Below, piece by piece: positions 1 to 10,065 of a DNA stretch of 64,000 nt; position 1 is the stretch's first letter, and each line of letters opens with the position of its first letter. The position numbers and the translations under genes are program-made. The notes under the pieces are model-generated. The model was not told the origin of the DNA. It made no database searches and saw only the letters and a list, made by a program, of their open reading frames with translations. The DNA comes from JAAXGX01 sp965203565 (lineage in GTDB: Bacteria; Acidobacteriota; Vicinamibacteria; Vicinamibacterales; UBA8438): positions 868,001 to 932,000 of the forward strand of contig OZ241896.1 of the NCBI GenBank assembly GCA_965203565.1, read 5' to 3'.

Positions 1-3000
1 TGGAACCCCACCTCCACCGAGATCGTCTCCCCCGCCCCGTACGTGTCGCCGCTCGCCGGACTGCTGGCGATCGTCACCGAGCTCACCGCCGGGGCCGTCG
101 CGGCGCCGTCCACCTTGTGGCTCGCCTGGTTCGCCAGGGCGTGCGCGCCCAGCCCCAGCGTAGCGTTCGTCGTCGCGGCGCTTTGGATCGTCCCGCCGTT
201 GAGGGTCAGCGCGCTCGCCCCGACGCTGATCCCGTCGCTGTCCGCATCGGTCGCCAGCGTCGTGTAGCTGAACGTCAGCGTCTGCGTCCCGCTCCCGCTG
301 GCGTAATCCGCCTGGCCGGTCGAACTGCCGATGGTCAGCGCGAGCTGCGGCGTCCCCGTCACCGTCACGGCGATCTGGAACCCCACCTCCACCGAGATCG
401 TCTCTCCCGCGCCGTACGTCATCCCGCTCGCCGGACTGCTGGCGATCGTCACCGCACTGACCGCCGGGGCCGTCGCGGCGCCGTCCACCTTGTGGCTCGC
501 CTGGTTCGCCAGGGCGTGCGCGCCCAGCCCCAGCGCCGCGTTCGTCATCGCGGCGCTCCGGAGGGTTCCGCCGTTGAGCGTCAGCGCGCTCGCCCCGATG
601 CTGATGCCGTCCGTGTCCGCATCGGTCGCCAGCGCCGTGTAGCTGAACGTCAGCGTCGCGGTCCCGCTGCCGCTCGCGTACTCCGCCTGCCCGGTCGAAC
701 TGCCGATCGTCAGCGCGAGCTGCGGCGTCCCCGTCACCGTCACTGCAATCTGGAACCCCACCTCCACCGAGATCGTCTCCCCCGCCCCGTACGTGTCGCC
801 GCTCGCCGGACTGCTGGCGATCGTCACCGAACTGACCGCCGGGGCCGTCACGGCGCCGTCCACCTTGTGGCTCGCCTGGTTCGCCAGGGCGTGCGCGCCC
901 AGCCCCAGCGCCGCGTTCGTCATCGCGGCGCTTTGGATCGTCCCGCCGTTGAGCGCCAGCGCGCCCGCCCCGATGCTGACGCCGTCCGTGTCCGCATCGG
1001 TCGCCTGCACCGTGTAGCGGAACGTCAGGGTCCCGGTCCCGCTGCCGCTGGCGTACGCCGCCTGCCCCGCGCCGGCGCCGATCGTCAGCGCGAGTTGCGG
1101 CGTCCCCGTCACCGTCACCGCAATCTGGAACCCCACCTCCACCGCAATCGTCTCTCCCGCGCCGTACGTGTCGCCGCTCGCCGGACTGCTGGCGATCGCC
1201 ACCGAACTGACCGCCGGAGCCGTCGCGGCGCCGTCCACCTTGTGGCTCGCCTGGTTCGCCAGGGCGTGCGCGCCCAGCCCCAGCGCCGCGTCCGTCGTCA
1301 CGGCGCTCCGGATCGTCCCGCCGTTGAGGGTCAGCGCGCCCGCCGCGATGCTGACGCCGTCCGTGTCCGCATCGGTCGCCTGCACCGTGTAGCGGAACGT
1401 CAGGGTCCTGCTCCCGCTCCCGCTGGCGTACGCCGCCTGCGCCGCGCCGGCGCCGAGGGTCAGCGCGAGCCGCGGCGTCCCCGTCACCGTCACCGGGATC
1501 CGGAACCCCACCTCCACCGAGATCGTCTCCCCCGCCCCGTAGGTCATCCCGCTCGCCGGACTGCTGGCGATCGTCACCGAACTGACCGCCGGCACGGTCG
1601 CGCTGCCGCCGTCCACCTTGTGGCTCGCCTGGTTCGCCAGGGCGTGCGCGCCCAACCCCAGCGTCGCGTCCGTCATCGCGGCGCTCCGGATCGTCCCGCC
1701 GTTGAGGGTCAGCGCGCTCGCCCCGATGCTGATCCCGTCGCTGTCCGCATCGGCCGCCAGCACGGTGTACCGGAACGTCAGGGTCTCGGTCCCGCTGCCG
1801 CTCGCGTACTCCGCCTGCGCCGCGCCGGCGCCGACGGTCAGCGCGAGCTGCGGCGTCCCCGTCACCGTCACCGCGAGCTGGAACCCCACCTCCACTTCGA
1901 TCCGCTCCCCCGCGCCGTACGTCATCCCGCTCGCCGGACTGCTGGCGATCGTCACCGCACTGACTTCCGGGGCCGTCGCGGCGCCGCTCACCTTGTGGCT
2001 CGCCTGGTTCGCCAGGGCGTGCGCGCCCAGCCCCAGCGCCGCGTTCGTCGCCGCGGCGCTCCGGATCGTCCCGCTGTTGAGGGTCAGCGCGCCCGCCCCG
2101 ATGCTGACGCCGTCCGTGTCCGCATCGGCCGCCAGCACGGTGTAGCGGAACGTCAGCGTCCGCGTCCCGCTGCCGCTCGCGTACTCCGCCTGCCCCGCGC
2201 CGGTTCCGATCGTCAGCGCGAGCCGCGGCGTCCCCGTCACCGTCACCTCGATCTGGAACCCCACCTCCACCTCGATCGTCTCCCCCAGCTCATACGTGTC
2301 TCCGCTCGCCGGGCGACTCGTGATCGTCACCGCACTCACCGCCGGCACGGTCGCGCTGCCGCCGTCGACCTTGTGGTTCGTGGAGTTCGTGACGGCGTGC
2401 GTCCCCAGCCCCAACGCCGCGTTCGCCCCGGCGCGGCTCCGGATCGTCCCCCCGTTCAGCGCCAGCGCGCCCGCTCCCACGCTCAGCCCGTCCGCGTCCC
2501 TGTCCGCCGCCTGCACCACGTACCCGAACCGCAACGCCTGCGTCCCGCTGCCGCTCGCGTAATCCGCCTGTCCCGTACCGGTTCCGATGGTCAACGCGAG
2601 CTGCGGCGTCCCCGTCACCTCCACCTCGAGCGCGAACCCCACCTCCACCTCGATCCGCTCGCCCGCCCCGTACGTGTCCCCGCTCGCCGGGCTGCTCGCG
2701 ATCGTCACCGCACTCACCGCCGGCGTCGTCGCCGTCGACCCGTCCACCTTGTGCCGCGTTTCCACCGGCGTCACCGTTCCCCTCCCGCTCAGGTTCGCGT
2801 CCGTACCCGCCCGGCTCCGGATCGTCCCCCCGTTCAGCGACACCGCGCCCGCTCCCACGCTCAGCCCGTCCGTGTCCCTGTCCGCCGTCTGCACCACGTA
2901 GCTGAACCGCAGCCGCGTCGTCCCGCTCCCGCTCGCGTACCCCGCCTGCCGCGTCACGCTGCCGATCATCAGCGCCAACTGCGGACTCCCCGTCACCACG

Positions 3001-6000
3001 ACCGGCAGCCGGAACGACACCTGCAGCGTGATCGTCTCCCCCGCCCCGTACGTGTCCCCGCTCACCGGGCTGCTCACCACCAGCGCAGTGAACGGGTCCG
3101 GGACCGTCCCGGGACCGTCCACCTTGTGTCCGCTGACGTTCGTGAGGGCGTGGCTGCCCAGCCCCAGCGCCGCGTTCGTCCCGGTCGCGCTCCGGATCGT
3201 CCCCCCGTTCAGCGCCAGCGCGCCCGCCCCGATGCTCAGCCCGTCCGCGTCCACGTCCGTGGGCTGCACCCGGTACCGGAACCTCAGCGTCTTCGTCCCG
3301 CTCCCGCTCAGGTAGCTCGCCTGCGCCGTCCCGCTCCCGAACGTCAGCGCCAACTGCGGACTCCCCGTCACCTCCACGTGGATCTGGAACCCCACGTCCA
3401 CCGTGATCGGCCAAGACACGTCGTACGTGTCCCCGCTCTGCGGCCCGCCCACGAGCGCCACCGAGGTCACCGCCGGCGTCGTCGCCGTCGCTCCGTTCAC
3501 CTTGTGGGCCGCCGCATTCGCGAGCGTGTGCGTCCCCAACCCCAACGTCACCGAGCCCCCGTAGCTCGTGATCAGCAAGGCGCCGTTGAGGGCCAGCGCG
3601 CCCGCCCCGATGCTCAGCCCGTCCGCGTCCACGTCCGCGGACTGCACCACGTACGCGAACGTCCACGTCCGCGCCTGGTCCCCGCTCAGATACGCCGCCT
3701 GCGCCGTACCGCTCCCGATCGTCAACGCCAGTTGCGGACTGCCCCGCACCAGGGTGACGGGAATGGTGAACCCCACCTCCACCTCGATCCGCTCCCCCGC
3801 CCCGTACGTGTCCCCGCTCGCCGGGCTGCTCGCGATCGTCACCGACGCCACCGTCGCCGGCGTCGCCGTCGCCCCGTTCACCTTGTGGCCCGTCGCCGCC
3901 GTGATCGCGTGGCTGCCCAGCCCCAGCGCCGCGTCCGTCGCCGTGGCGCTCCGGATCGTCCCGCCGTTGAGGGTCAGCGCGCCCGTCCCCACGCCCAGCC
4001 CGTCCGCGTCCACGTCCGCTTGCTGCGCCACGTAGGCGAACGTCAGCGTCCGCGTCCCGCTCCCGCCCGCGTAACTCGCCTGCCGCGTCGCGCTCCCGAT
4101 CGTCAGCGCCAGCCGCGGACTCCCCGTCACCGTCACGGCGAACAGGAACTCCACCCCCACGCGGATCGTCTCGCCCCGTCCGTACGTGTCCCCGCTCGCC
4201 GGACTGCTGCTGACCGCGACCGAACTCACCGTCGGCGCTGTGGCGGCCCCGTTCACCTTGTGGGCCGCCTGGTTCGTCAGGGCGTGCGCGCCCAACCCGA
4301 GCCCCGCGTCCGCCGCCGCGGCGCTCCGGATCGTCCCGCCGTTGAGGGTCAGCGCGCTCGCCCCGATGCTGACGCCGTCGGCGTCCGCGTCGGCCACCTG
4401 CGTCCCGTACTGGAACGTCAGCGTCTTCGTCCCGCTCCCGCCCGCGTAGCCCGCCTGCCGCGTCGCGCTCCCGATCGTCAGCGCCAGCCGGGGCGTCCCC
4501 GTCACCGTCACCGGGACCTGGAAGCCCACCTCCACCGCGATCGTCTCCCCCGCTCCATACGTGTCCCCGCTCGCCGGACGGCTCGAAAGCGCCACCGAGG
4601 TCACCGCCGGCGTCGTCGCCGTCGCCCCGTTCACCTTGTGGGCCGCCTGATTCGTCAGGCCTGCGTGCCCCAACGTCACTGAGCCGGTGAAGGCCACTCT
4701 GAAGACGGCGTTGTTGTGGGCCAGCGCGTTCGCCCCGATGCTCAGCCCGTCCGCGTCCACGTCCGCCGCCTGCACCACGTACGCGAACGTCAGCGTCTTC
4801 GTCCCGTTCCCGCCCAGAAACGCCGCCTGCCGCGTCGCGTTCCCGATCGTCAACGCCAACGTCGGAGCCCCTCCTGCCTCCACGCTGAGGGAAAGCGGGG
4901 CGAACCCCACCGCCACCTCGATCCGCTCCCCCGCCCCGTACGTATCCCCGCTCACCGGCCGGCTCGCGAGCGTCAAGGACACCACCCGCGTCTCCCCCGC
5001 CTGGAACCCGTTCACCTTGTGCCCCGCCGCATTCGCGATCGCATGCGTCCCCAGCCCCGGGATGGCGCTGATCGTCCCCCCGTTCAACGCCAGCGCGTCC
5101 GCCCCGATGCTGATCCCGTTCGTGTCCGCGTCCTCGAACTGCACCGCGTAGGCGAACGTCAGGGTCGCCGTCCCGCTCCCGCCCGCGTAATCCGCCTGCC
5201 GCGTCGCGGTCCCGATCGTCAACGCCAACTGCGGACTCCCCGTCACCGTCACCGCCGCCGTGAACGTCACCGCCACGCGGATCGTCTCGCCCCGCTTGTA
5301 CGTGTCCCGGCTCTGCTGAGTGATTGGATCGGGCGCCGGACTGCTGCTGATCGCCACCGCGCTGACCGTCGGGGTCGCCGTGGTTCCGTCCACCTTGTGG
5401 CCCGCCTGGTTCGCCAGGGCGTGCGTACCCAACGCCAGCGCCGCGTTCGTCATCGCGGCGCTCCCGATCGTCCCGCCGTTGAGGGCCAGCGCGCCCGCCC
5501 CGATCGCGATCCCGTCGCTGTCCGCATCGGCCGCCAGCACCGTGTAGCGGAACGTCAGCGTCCGCGTCCCGCTGCCGCTCGCGTACTCCGCCTGCCCCGT
5601 ACCGGTTCCGATGGTGAGCGCAAGTTGCGGCGTCCCCGTCACCGTCACCGCGATCGTGAACCCCACCTCCACCTCGATCGTCTCCCCCGCGCCGTACGTC
5701 ATCCTGCTCGCCGGACGGCTGGCGATCGTCACCGCACTCACCGCCGGGACCGTCGCGGCGCCGTCCACCTTGTGGTTCGCCTGGTTCGCCAGGGCGTGCG
5801 CGCCCAGCCCCAGCGCCGCGTTCGTCGCCGCGGCGCTCCGGATCGTCCCGCCGTTGAGGGTCAGCGCGCCCGCCGCGATGCTGACGCCGTCCGTGTCCGC
5901 ATCGGTCGCCAGCACGGTGTAGCGGAACGTCAGCGTCCGCGTCCCGCTCCCGCTCGCGTACTCCGCCTGCCCCGCGCCGGCGCCGATCGTCAGCGCGAGT

Positions 6001-9000
6001 TGCGGCGTCCCCGTCACCGTCACCTCGATCTGGAACCCCACCTCCACCTCGATCCGCTCCCCCGCCCCGTACGTGTCTCCGCTCGCCGGGCGACTCGTGA
6101 TCGTCACGGCAGTCACCGCCGGCACGGTCGCGCTGCCGCCGTCGACCTTGTGGTTCGTGGAGTTCGTGACGGCGTGCGTCCCCAGCCCCAACGCCGCGTT
6201 CGCCCCGGCGCGGCTCCGGATCGTCCCCCCGTTCAGCGCCAGCGCGCCCGCTCCCACGCTCAGCCCGTCCGCGTCCCTGTCCGCCGCCTGCACCACGTAC
6301 CCGAACCGCAACGCCTGCGTCCCGCTGCCGCTCGCGTAATCCGCCTGTCCCGTACCGGTTCCGATGGTCAACGCGAGCTGCGGCGTCCCCGTCACCTCCA
6401 CCTCGAGCGCGAACCCCACCTCCACCTCGATCCGCTCGCCCGCCCCGTACGTGTCCCCGCTCGCCGGGCTGCTCGCGATCGTCACCGCACTCACCGCCGG
6501 CGTCGTCGCCGTCGACCCGTCCACCTTGTGCCGCGTTTCCACCGGCGTCACCGTTCCCCTCCCGCTCAGGTTCGCGTCCGTACCCGCCCGGCTCCGGATC
6601 GTCCCCCCGTTCAGCGACACCGCGCCCGCTCCCACGCTCAGCCCGTCCGTGTCCCTGTCCGCCGTCTGCACCACGTAGCTGAACCGCAGCCGCGTCGTCC
6701 CGCTCCCGCTCGCGTACCCCGCCTGCCGCGTCACGCTGCCGATCATCAGCGCCAACTGCGGACTCCCCGTCACCACGACCGGCAGCCGGAACGACACCTG
6801 CAGCGTGATCGTCTCCCCCGCCCCGTACGTGTCCCCGCTCACCGGGCTGCTCACCACCAGCGCAGTGAACGGGTCCGGGACCGTCCCGGGACCGTCCACC
6901 TTGTGTCCGCTGACGTTCGTGAGGGCGTGGCTGCCCAGCCCCAGCGCCGCGTTCGTCCCGGTCGCGCTCCGGATCGTCCCCCCGTTCAGCGCCAGCGCGC
7001 CCGCCCCGATGCTCAGCCCGTCCGCGTCCACGTCCGTGGGCTGCACCCGGTACCGGAACCTCAGCGTCTTCGTCCCGCTCCCGCTCAGGTAGCTCGCCTG
7101 CGCCGTCCCGCTCCCGAACGTCAGCGCCAACTGCGGACTCCCCGTCACCTCCACGTGGATCTGGAACCCCACGTCCACCGTGATCGGCCAAGACACGTCG
7201 TACGTGTCCCCGCTCTGCGGCCCGCCCACGAGCGCCACCGAGGTCACCGCCGGCGTCGTCGCCGTCGCTCCGTTCACCTTGTGGGCCGCCGCATTCGCGA
7301 GCGTGTGCGTCCCCAACCCCAACGTCACCGAGCCCCCGTAGCTCGTGATCAGCAAGGCGCCGTTGAGGGCCAGCGCGCCCGCCCCGATGCTCAGCCCGTC
7401 CGCGTCCACGTCCGCGGACTGCACCACGTACGCGAACGTCCACGTCCGCGCCTGGTCCCCGCTCAGATACGCCGCCTGCGCCGTACCGCTCCCGATCGTC
7501 AACGCCAGTTGCGGACTGCCCCGCACCAGGGTGACGGGAATGGTGAACCCCACCTCCACCTCGATCCGCTCCCCCGCCCCGTACGTGTCCCCGCTCGCCG
7601 GGCTGCTCGCGATCGTCACCGACGCCACCGTCGCCGGCGTCGCCGTCGCCCCGTTCACCTTGTGGCCCGTCGCCGCCGTGATCGCGTGGCTGCCCAGCCC
7701 CAGCGCCGCGTCCGTCGCCGTGGCGCTCCGGATCGTCCCGCCGTTGAGGGTCAGCGCGCCCGTCCCCACGCCCAGCCCGTCCGCGTCCACGTCCGCTTGC
7801 TGCGCCACGTAGGCGAACGTCAGCGTCCGCGTCCCGCTCCCGCCCGCGTAACTCGCCTGCCGCGTCGCGCTCCCGATCGTCAGCGCCAGCCGCGGACTCC
7901 CCGTCACCGTCACGGCGAACAGGAACTCCACCCCCACGCGGATCGTCTCGCCCCGTCCGTACGTGTCCCCGCTCGCCGGACTGCTGCTGACCGCGACCGA
8001 ACTCACCGTCGGCGCTGTGGCGGCCCCGTTCACCTTGTGGGCCGCCTGGTTCGTCAGGGCGTGCGCGCCCAACCCGAGCCCCGCGTCCGCCGCCGCGGCG
8101 CTCCGGATCGTCCCGCCGTTGAGGGTCAGCGCGCTCGCCCCGATGCTGACGCCGTCGGCGTCCGCGTCGGCCACCTGCGTCCCGTACTGGAACGTCAGCG
8201 TCTTCGTCCCGCTCCCGCCCGCGTAGCCCGCCTGCCGCGTCGCGCTCCCGATCGTCAGCGCCAGCCGGGGCGTCCCCGTCACCGTCACCGGGACCTGGAA
8301 GCCCACCTCCACCGCGATCGTCTCCCCCGCTCCATACGTGTCCCCGCTCGCCGGACGGCTCGAAAGCGCCACCGAGGTCACCGCCGGCGCCGGCGCCGTC
8401 GCCCCGTTCACCTTGTGGGCCGCCTGATTCGTCAGGCCTGCGTGCGCCAACGTCACTGAGCCGCTGAAGGCCACTCTGAAGCCGGCGTTGTTGTGGGCCA
8501 GCGCGTTCGCCCCGATGCTCAGCCCGTCCGCGTCCACGTCCGCCGCCTGCACCACGTACGCGAACGTCAGCGTCTTCGTCCCGTTCCCGCCCAGAAACGC
8601 CGCCTGCCGCGTCGCGTTCCCGATCGTCAACGCCAACGTCGGAGCCCCTCCTGCATCTATGCTGAGGGAAACCGGGGCGAACCCCACCGCCACCTCGATC
8701 CGCTCCCCCGCCCCGTACGTATCCCCGCTCACCGGCCGGCTCGCGAGCGTCAGGGACACCACCCGCGCCTCCGGCGCCTGGTACCCGTTCACCTTGTGCC
8801 CCGCCGCATTCGCAATCGCATGCGTCCCCAGCCCCGGGATGGCGCTGATCGTCCCCCCGTTCAACGCCAGCGCGCCCGCCCCGATGCTGATCCCGTTCGT
8901 GTCCGCGTCCTCGAACTGCACCACGTAGGCGAACGTCAGGGTCGCCGTCCCGCTCCCGCCCGCGTAATCCGCCTGCCGCGTCGCGGTCCCGATCGTCAAC

Positions 9001-9890
9001 GCCAACTGCGGACTCCCCGTCACCGTCACCGCCGCCGTGAACGTCACCGCCGCGCGGATCGTCTCGCCCCGCTTGTACGTGTCCCGACTCTGCTGAGTGA
9101 TTGGATGGGGCGCCGGACTGCTGCTGATCGCCACCGCGCTGACCGTCGGGGTCGCCGCGGTTCCGTCCACCTTGTGGCCCGCTTGGTTCGCCAGGGCGTG
9201 CGTACCCAACGCCAGCGCCGCGTTCGTCATCGCGGCGCTCCGGATCGTCCCGCCGTTGAGGGCCAGCGCGCCCGCCCCGATCGCGATCCCGTCGCTGTCC
9301 GCATCGGCCGCCAGCACCGTGTAGCGGAACGTCAGCGTCCGCGTCCCGCTGCCGCTCGCGTACTCCGCCTGTCCCGTACTGGTTCCGATGGTCAGCGCGA
9401 GCCGCGGCGTCCCCGTCACCGTCACCGGAATCTGGAACCCCACCTGCGCCGAGATCGTCTCTCCCGCCCCGTACGTCATCCCGCTCGCCGGACTGCTGGC
9501 GATCGTCACCGCACCGACCGCCGGGGCCGTCGCGGCGCCGTTCACCTTGTGGCCCGCTTGATTCGCCAGGGCGTGCGTGCCCAACGCCAGCGTCGCGTCG
9601 GTCATCGCAGCGCTTTGGAGGGTTCCGCCGTTGAGGGTCAGCGCGCTCGCCCCGATCGCGATCCCGTCGCTGTCCGCATCGGTCGCCAGCACCGTGTAGC
9701 GGAACGTCAGCGTCCGCGTCCCGCTCCCGCTCGCGTACTCCGCCTGCCCCGTACCGGTTCCGATGGTGAGCGCGAGCTGCGGCGTCCCCGTCGCCGTCAC
9801 CGCGATCGTGAACCCCACCTGCACCGAGATCGTCTCTCCCGCCCCGTACGTCATCCCGCTCGCCGGACTGCTGGCGATCGTCACCGCACT
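1..9890 (-). repeat. ~375-bp tandem repeats coding for ~125-residue modules
   Basis: The array has a period of about 375 bp, seen for example at 43, 418, 793 and 1168. Units diverge, but all keep the box coding for SPASGD-TY and the box coding for HKV-(D/N)-G. Within the array a block of about 3.3 kb (about 2280-5600) recurs almost unchanged at 6057-9377, an offset of 3,777 bp (1,259 codons, in frame). Confidence 0.9.
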
Positions 9891-10049
9891 CACCGCCGGC
9901 GCGGTCTGCGAGAAGGCGGGCGGGACCTGCAGCAGGACCAGAAAGGCGAGGACTCCGAGGCGCCGGGCGGACGTTACTCCCCCCCCCCCCCCCCGAAGAT
10001 TCCGGAGCCGTTCCAGCGGTCTTTGCGGCCCTGTGGAATACGCGCGCAT
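1..10049 (-). CDS. Giant secreted tandem-repeat protein (5' part, runs off left edge)
   Basis: This minus-strand frame is open from the ATG at 10049 to the left edge, at least 3,349 codons. Residues 1-28 include a glycine run encoded by a 16-nt G tract. They are followed by a signal peptide (RR, then LGVLAFLVLLQVPPAFSQ, residues 29-48). The rest is about 26 tandem repeats of ~125 residues. Recurring motifs are SPASGDTYGAGETI, a V-x-V-G-F strand, TGTPQLALTIG, YASGSGT, LTFRYTV, DSDGISIGANAL, LNGGTI and HKVDG. The composition suggests beta-sandwich extracellular modules as in large adhesins, but I cannot name the family. The DSDG/DADG stretches could bind calcium (inference). No C-terminal anchor or sorting domain is visible because the 3' end is outside the window. 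The frame was chosen because it alone gives regular repeats and a signal peptide; the other long frames are Arg/Pro- or Gly/Arg-rich shadows. Confidence 0.9.
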   Translation of the reverse strand, partial: MRAYSTGPQRPLERLRNLRGGGGGVTSARRLGVLAFLVLLQVPPAFSQTAPAVSAVTIASSPASGMTYGAGETISVQVGFTIAVTATGTPQLALTIGTGTGQAEYASGSGTRTLTFRYTVLATDADSDGIAIGASALTLNGGTLQSAAMTDATLALGTHALANQAGHKVNGAATAPAVGAVTIASSPASGMTYGAGETISAQVGFQIPVTVTGTPRLALTIGTSTGQAEYASGSGTRTLTFRYTVLAADADSDGIAIGAGALALNGGTIRSAAMTNAALALGTHALANQAGHKVDGTAATPTVSAVAISSSPAPHPITQQSRDTYKRGETIRAAVTFTAAVTVTGSPQLALTIGTATRQADYAGGSGTATLTFAYVVQFEDADTNGISIGAGALALNGGTISAIPGLGTHAIANAAGHKVNGYQAPEARVVSLTLASRPVSGDTYGAGERIEVAVGFAPVSLSIDAGGAPTLALTIGNATRQAAFLGGNGTKTLTFAYVVQAADVDADGLSIGANALAHNNAGFRVAFSGSVTLAHAGLTNQAAHKVNGATAPAPAVTSVALSSRPASGDTYGAGETIAVEVGFQVPVTVTGTPRLALTIGSATRQAGYAGGSGTKTLTFQYGTQVADADADGVSIGASALTLNGGTIRSAAAADAGLGLGAHALTNQAAHKVNGAATAPTVSSVAVSSSPASGDTYGRGETIRVGVEFLFAVTVTGSPRLALTIGSATRQASYAGGSGTRTLTFAYVAQQADVDADGLGVGTGALTLNGGTIRSATATDAALGLGSHAITAATGHKVNGATATPATVASVTIASSPASGDTYGAGERIEVEVGFTIPVTLVRGSPQLALTIGSGTAQAAYLSGDQARTWTFAYVVQSADVDADGLSIGAGALALNGALLITSYGGSVTLGLGTHTLANAAAHKVNGATATTPAVTSVALVGGPQSGDTYDVSWPITVDVGFQIHVEVTGSPQLALTFGSGTAQASYLSGSGTKTLRFRYRVQPTDVDADGLSIGAGALALNGGTIRSATGTNAALGLGSHALTNVSGHKVDGPGTVPDPFTALVVSSPVSGDTYGAGETITLQVSFRLPVVVTGSPQLALMIGSVTRQAGYASGSGTTRLRFSYVVQTADRDTDGLSVGAGAVSLNGGTIRSRAGTDANLSGRGTVTPVETRHKVDGSTATTPAVSAVTIASSPASGDTYGAGERIEVEVGFALEVEVTGTPQLALTIGTGTGQADYASGSGTQALRFGYVVQAADRDADGLSVGAGALALNGGTIRSRAGANAALGLGTHAVTNSTNHKVDGGSATVPAVTAVTITSRPASGDTYGAGERIEVEVGFQIEVTVTGTPQLALTIGAGAGQAEYASGSGTRTLTFRYTVLATDADTDGVSIAAGALTLNGGTIRSAAATNAALGLGAHALANQANHKVDGAATVPAVSAVTIASRPASRMTYGAGETIEVEVGFTIAVTVTGTPQLALTIGTGTGQAEYASGSGTRTLTFRYTVLAADADSDGIAIGAGALALNGGTIGSAAMTNAALALGTHALANQAGHKVDGTTATPTVSAVAISSSPAPDPITQQSRDTYKRGETIRVAVTFTAAVTVTGSPQLALTIGTATRQADYAGGSGTATLTFAYAVQFEDADTNGISIGADALALNGGTISAIPGLGTHAIANAAGHKVNGFQAGETRVVSLTLASRPVSGDTYGAGERIEVAVGFAPLSLSVEAGGAPTLALTIGNATRQAAFLGGNGTKTLTFAYVVQAADVDADGLSIGANALAHNNAVFRVAFTGSVTLGHAGLTNQAAHKVNGATATTPAVTSVALSSRPASGDTYGAGETIAVEVGFQVPVTVTGTPRLALTIGSATRQAGYAGGSGTKTLTFQYGTQVADADADGVSIGASALTLNGGTIRSAAAADAGLGLGAHALTNQAAHKVNGAATAPTVSSVAVSSSPASGDTYGRGETIRVGVEFLFAVTVTGSPRLALTIGSATRQASYAGGSGTRTLTFAYVAQQADVDADGLGVGTGALTLNGGTIRSATATDAALGLGSHAITAATGHKVNGATATPATVASVTIASSPASGDTYGAGERIEVEVGFTIPVTLVRGSPQLALTIGSGTAQAAYLSGDQARTWTFAYVVQSADVDADGLSIGAGALALNGALLITSYGGSVTLGLGTHTLANAAAHKVNGATATTPAVTSVALVGGPQSGDTYDVSWPITVDVGFQIHVEVTGSPQLALTFGSGTAQASYLSGSGTKTLRFRYRVQPTDVDADGLSIGAGALALNGGTIRSATGTNAALGLGSHALTNVSGHKVDGPGTVPDPFTALVVSSPVSGDTYGAGETITLQVSFRLPVVVTGSPQLALMIGSVTRQAGYASGSGTTRLRFSYVVQTADRDTDGLSVGAGAVSLNGGTIRSRAGTDANLSGRGTVTPVETRHKVDGSTATTPAVSAVTIASSPASGDTYGAGERIEVEVGFALEVEVTGTPQLALTIGTGTGQADYASGSGTQALRFGYVVQAADRDADGLSVGAGALALNGGTIRSRAGANAALGLGTHAVTNSTNHKVDGGSATVPAVSAVTITSRPASGDTYELGETIEVEVGFQIEVTVTGTPRLALTIGTGAGQAEYASGSGTRTLTFRYTVLAADADTDGVSIGAGALTLNSGTIRSAAATNAALGLGAHALANQASHKVSGAATAPEVSAVTIASSPASGMTYGAGERIEVEVGFQLAVTVTGTPQLALTVGAGAAQAEYASGSGTETLTFRYTVLAADADSDGISIGASALTLNGGTIRSAAMTDATLGLGAHALANQASHKVDGGSATVPAVSSVTIASSPASGMTYGAGETISVEVGFRIPVTVTGTPRLALTLGAGAAQAAYASGSGSRTLTFRYTVQATDADTDGVSIAAGALTLNGGTIRSAVTTDAALGLGAHALANQASHKVDGAATAPAVSSVAIASSPASGDTYGAGETIAVEVGFQIAVTVTGTPQLALTIGAGAGQAAYASGSGTGTLTFRYTVQATDADTDGVSIGAGALALNGGTIQSAAMTNAALGLGAHALANQASHKVDGAVTAPAVSSVTIASSPASGDTYGAGETISVEVGFQIAVTVTGTPQLALTIGSSTGQAEYASGSGTATLTFSYTALATDADTDGISIGASALTLNGGTLRSAAMTNAALGLGAHALANQASHKVDGAATAPAVSAVTIASSPASGMTYGAGETISVEVGFQIAVTVTGTPQLALTIGSSTGQADYASGSGTQTLTFSYTTLATDADSDGISVGASALTLNGGTIQSAATTNATLGLGAHALANQASHKVDGAATAPAVSSVTIASSPASGDTYGAGETISVEVGF
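9979..9994 (-). repeat. 16-nt poly-G tract inside the start region of the giant gene
   Basis: There are sixteen consecutive C on the plus strand (G in the mRNA). The tract covers codons 19-24 of the giant gene, between the ATG at 10049 and the signal peptide. At 16 nt the frame is open from ATG into the repeats. No ATG, GTG or TTG lies in frame between the tract and the hydrophobic core, so a one-base change should abolish the secreted product. Homopolymers of this length are known substrates of slipped-strand mispairing; the switch itself is inference. Confidence 0.85.
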
Positions 10050-10059
10050 GGGATCGGGA

Positions 10060-10065
10060 ATTATA
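10060..10065 (-). promoter_or_regulatory. Putative -10 box (TATAAT) of the giant gene
   Basis: A perfect TATAAT reads toward the giant gene and ends 10 nt before its ATG. With usual -10 spacing, transcription would start within a few bases of the ATG, giving a leaderless or near-leaderless mRNA. No clear -35 element or Shine-Dalgarno sequence is seen. The box lies about 45 bp from the terminal repeat of the neighbouring insertion sequence. Confidence 0.45.

Noticed and set aside
117..4682. Long plus-strand reading frame (1,521 codons) and a similar one at 4716-8459
   Set aside because: Arg/Pro/His-rich shadows of the minus-strand repeat gene; they lack a signal or fold-like composition, and the opposite frame gives regular hydrophobic/polar repeats.
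2290..7443. Minus-strand frame of 1,717 codons
   Set aside because: Gly/Arg/Asp-rich shadow one base off the true repeat frame on the same strand.
1..9890. CRISPR array
   Set aside because: Repeats are ~375 bp, coding and contiguous; there are no short repeat/spacer units and no cas genes.
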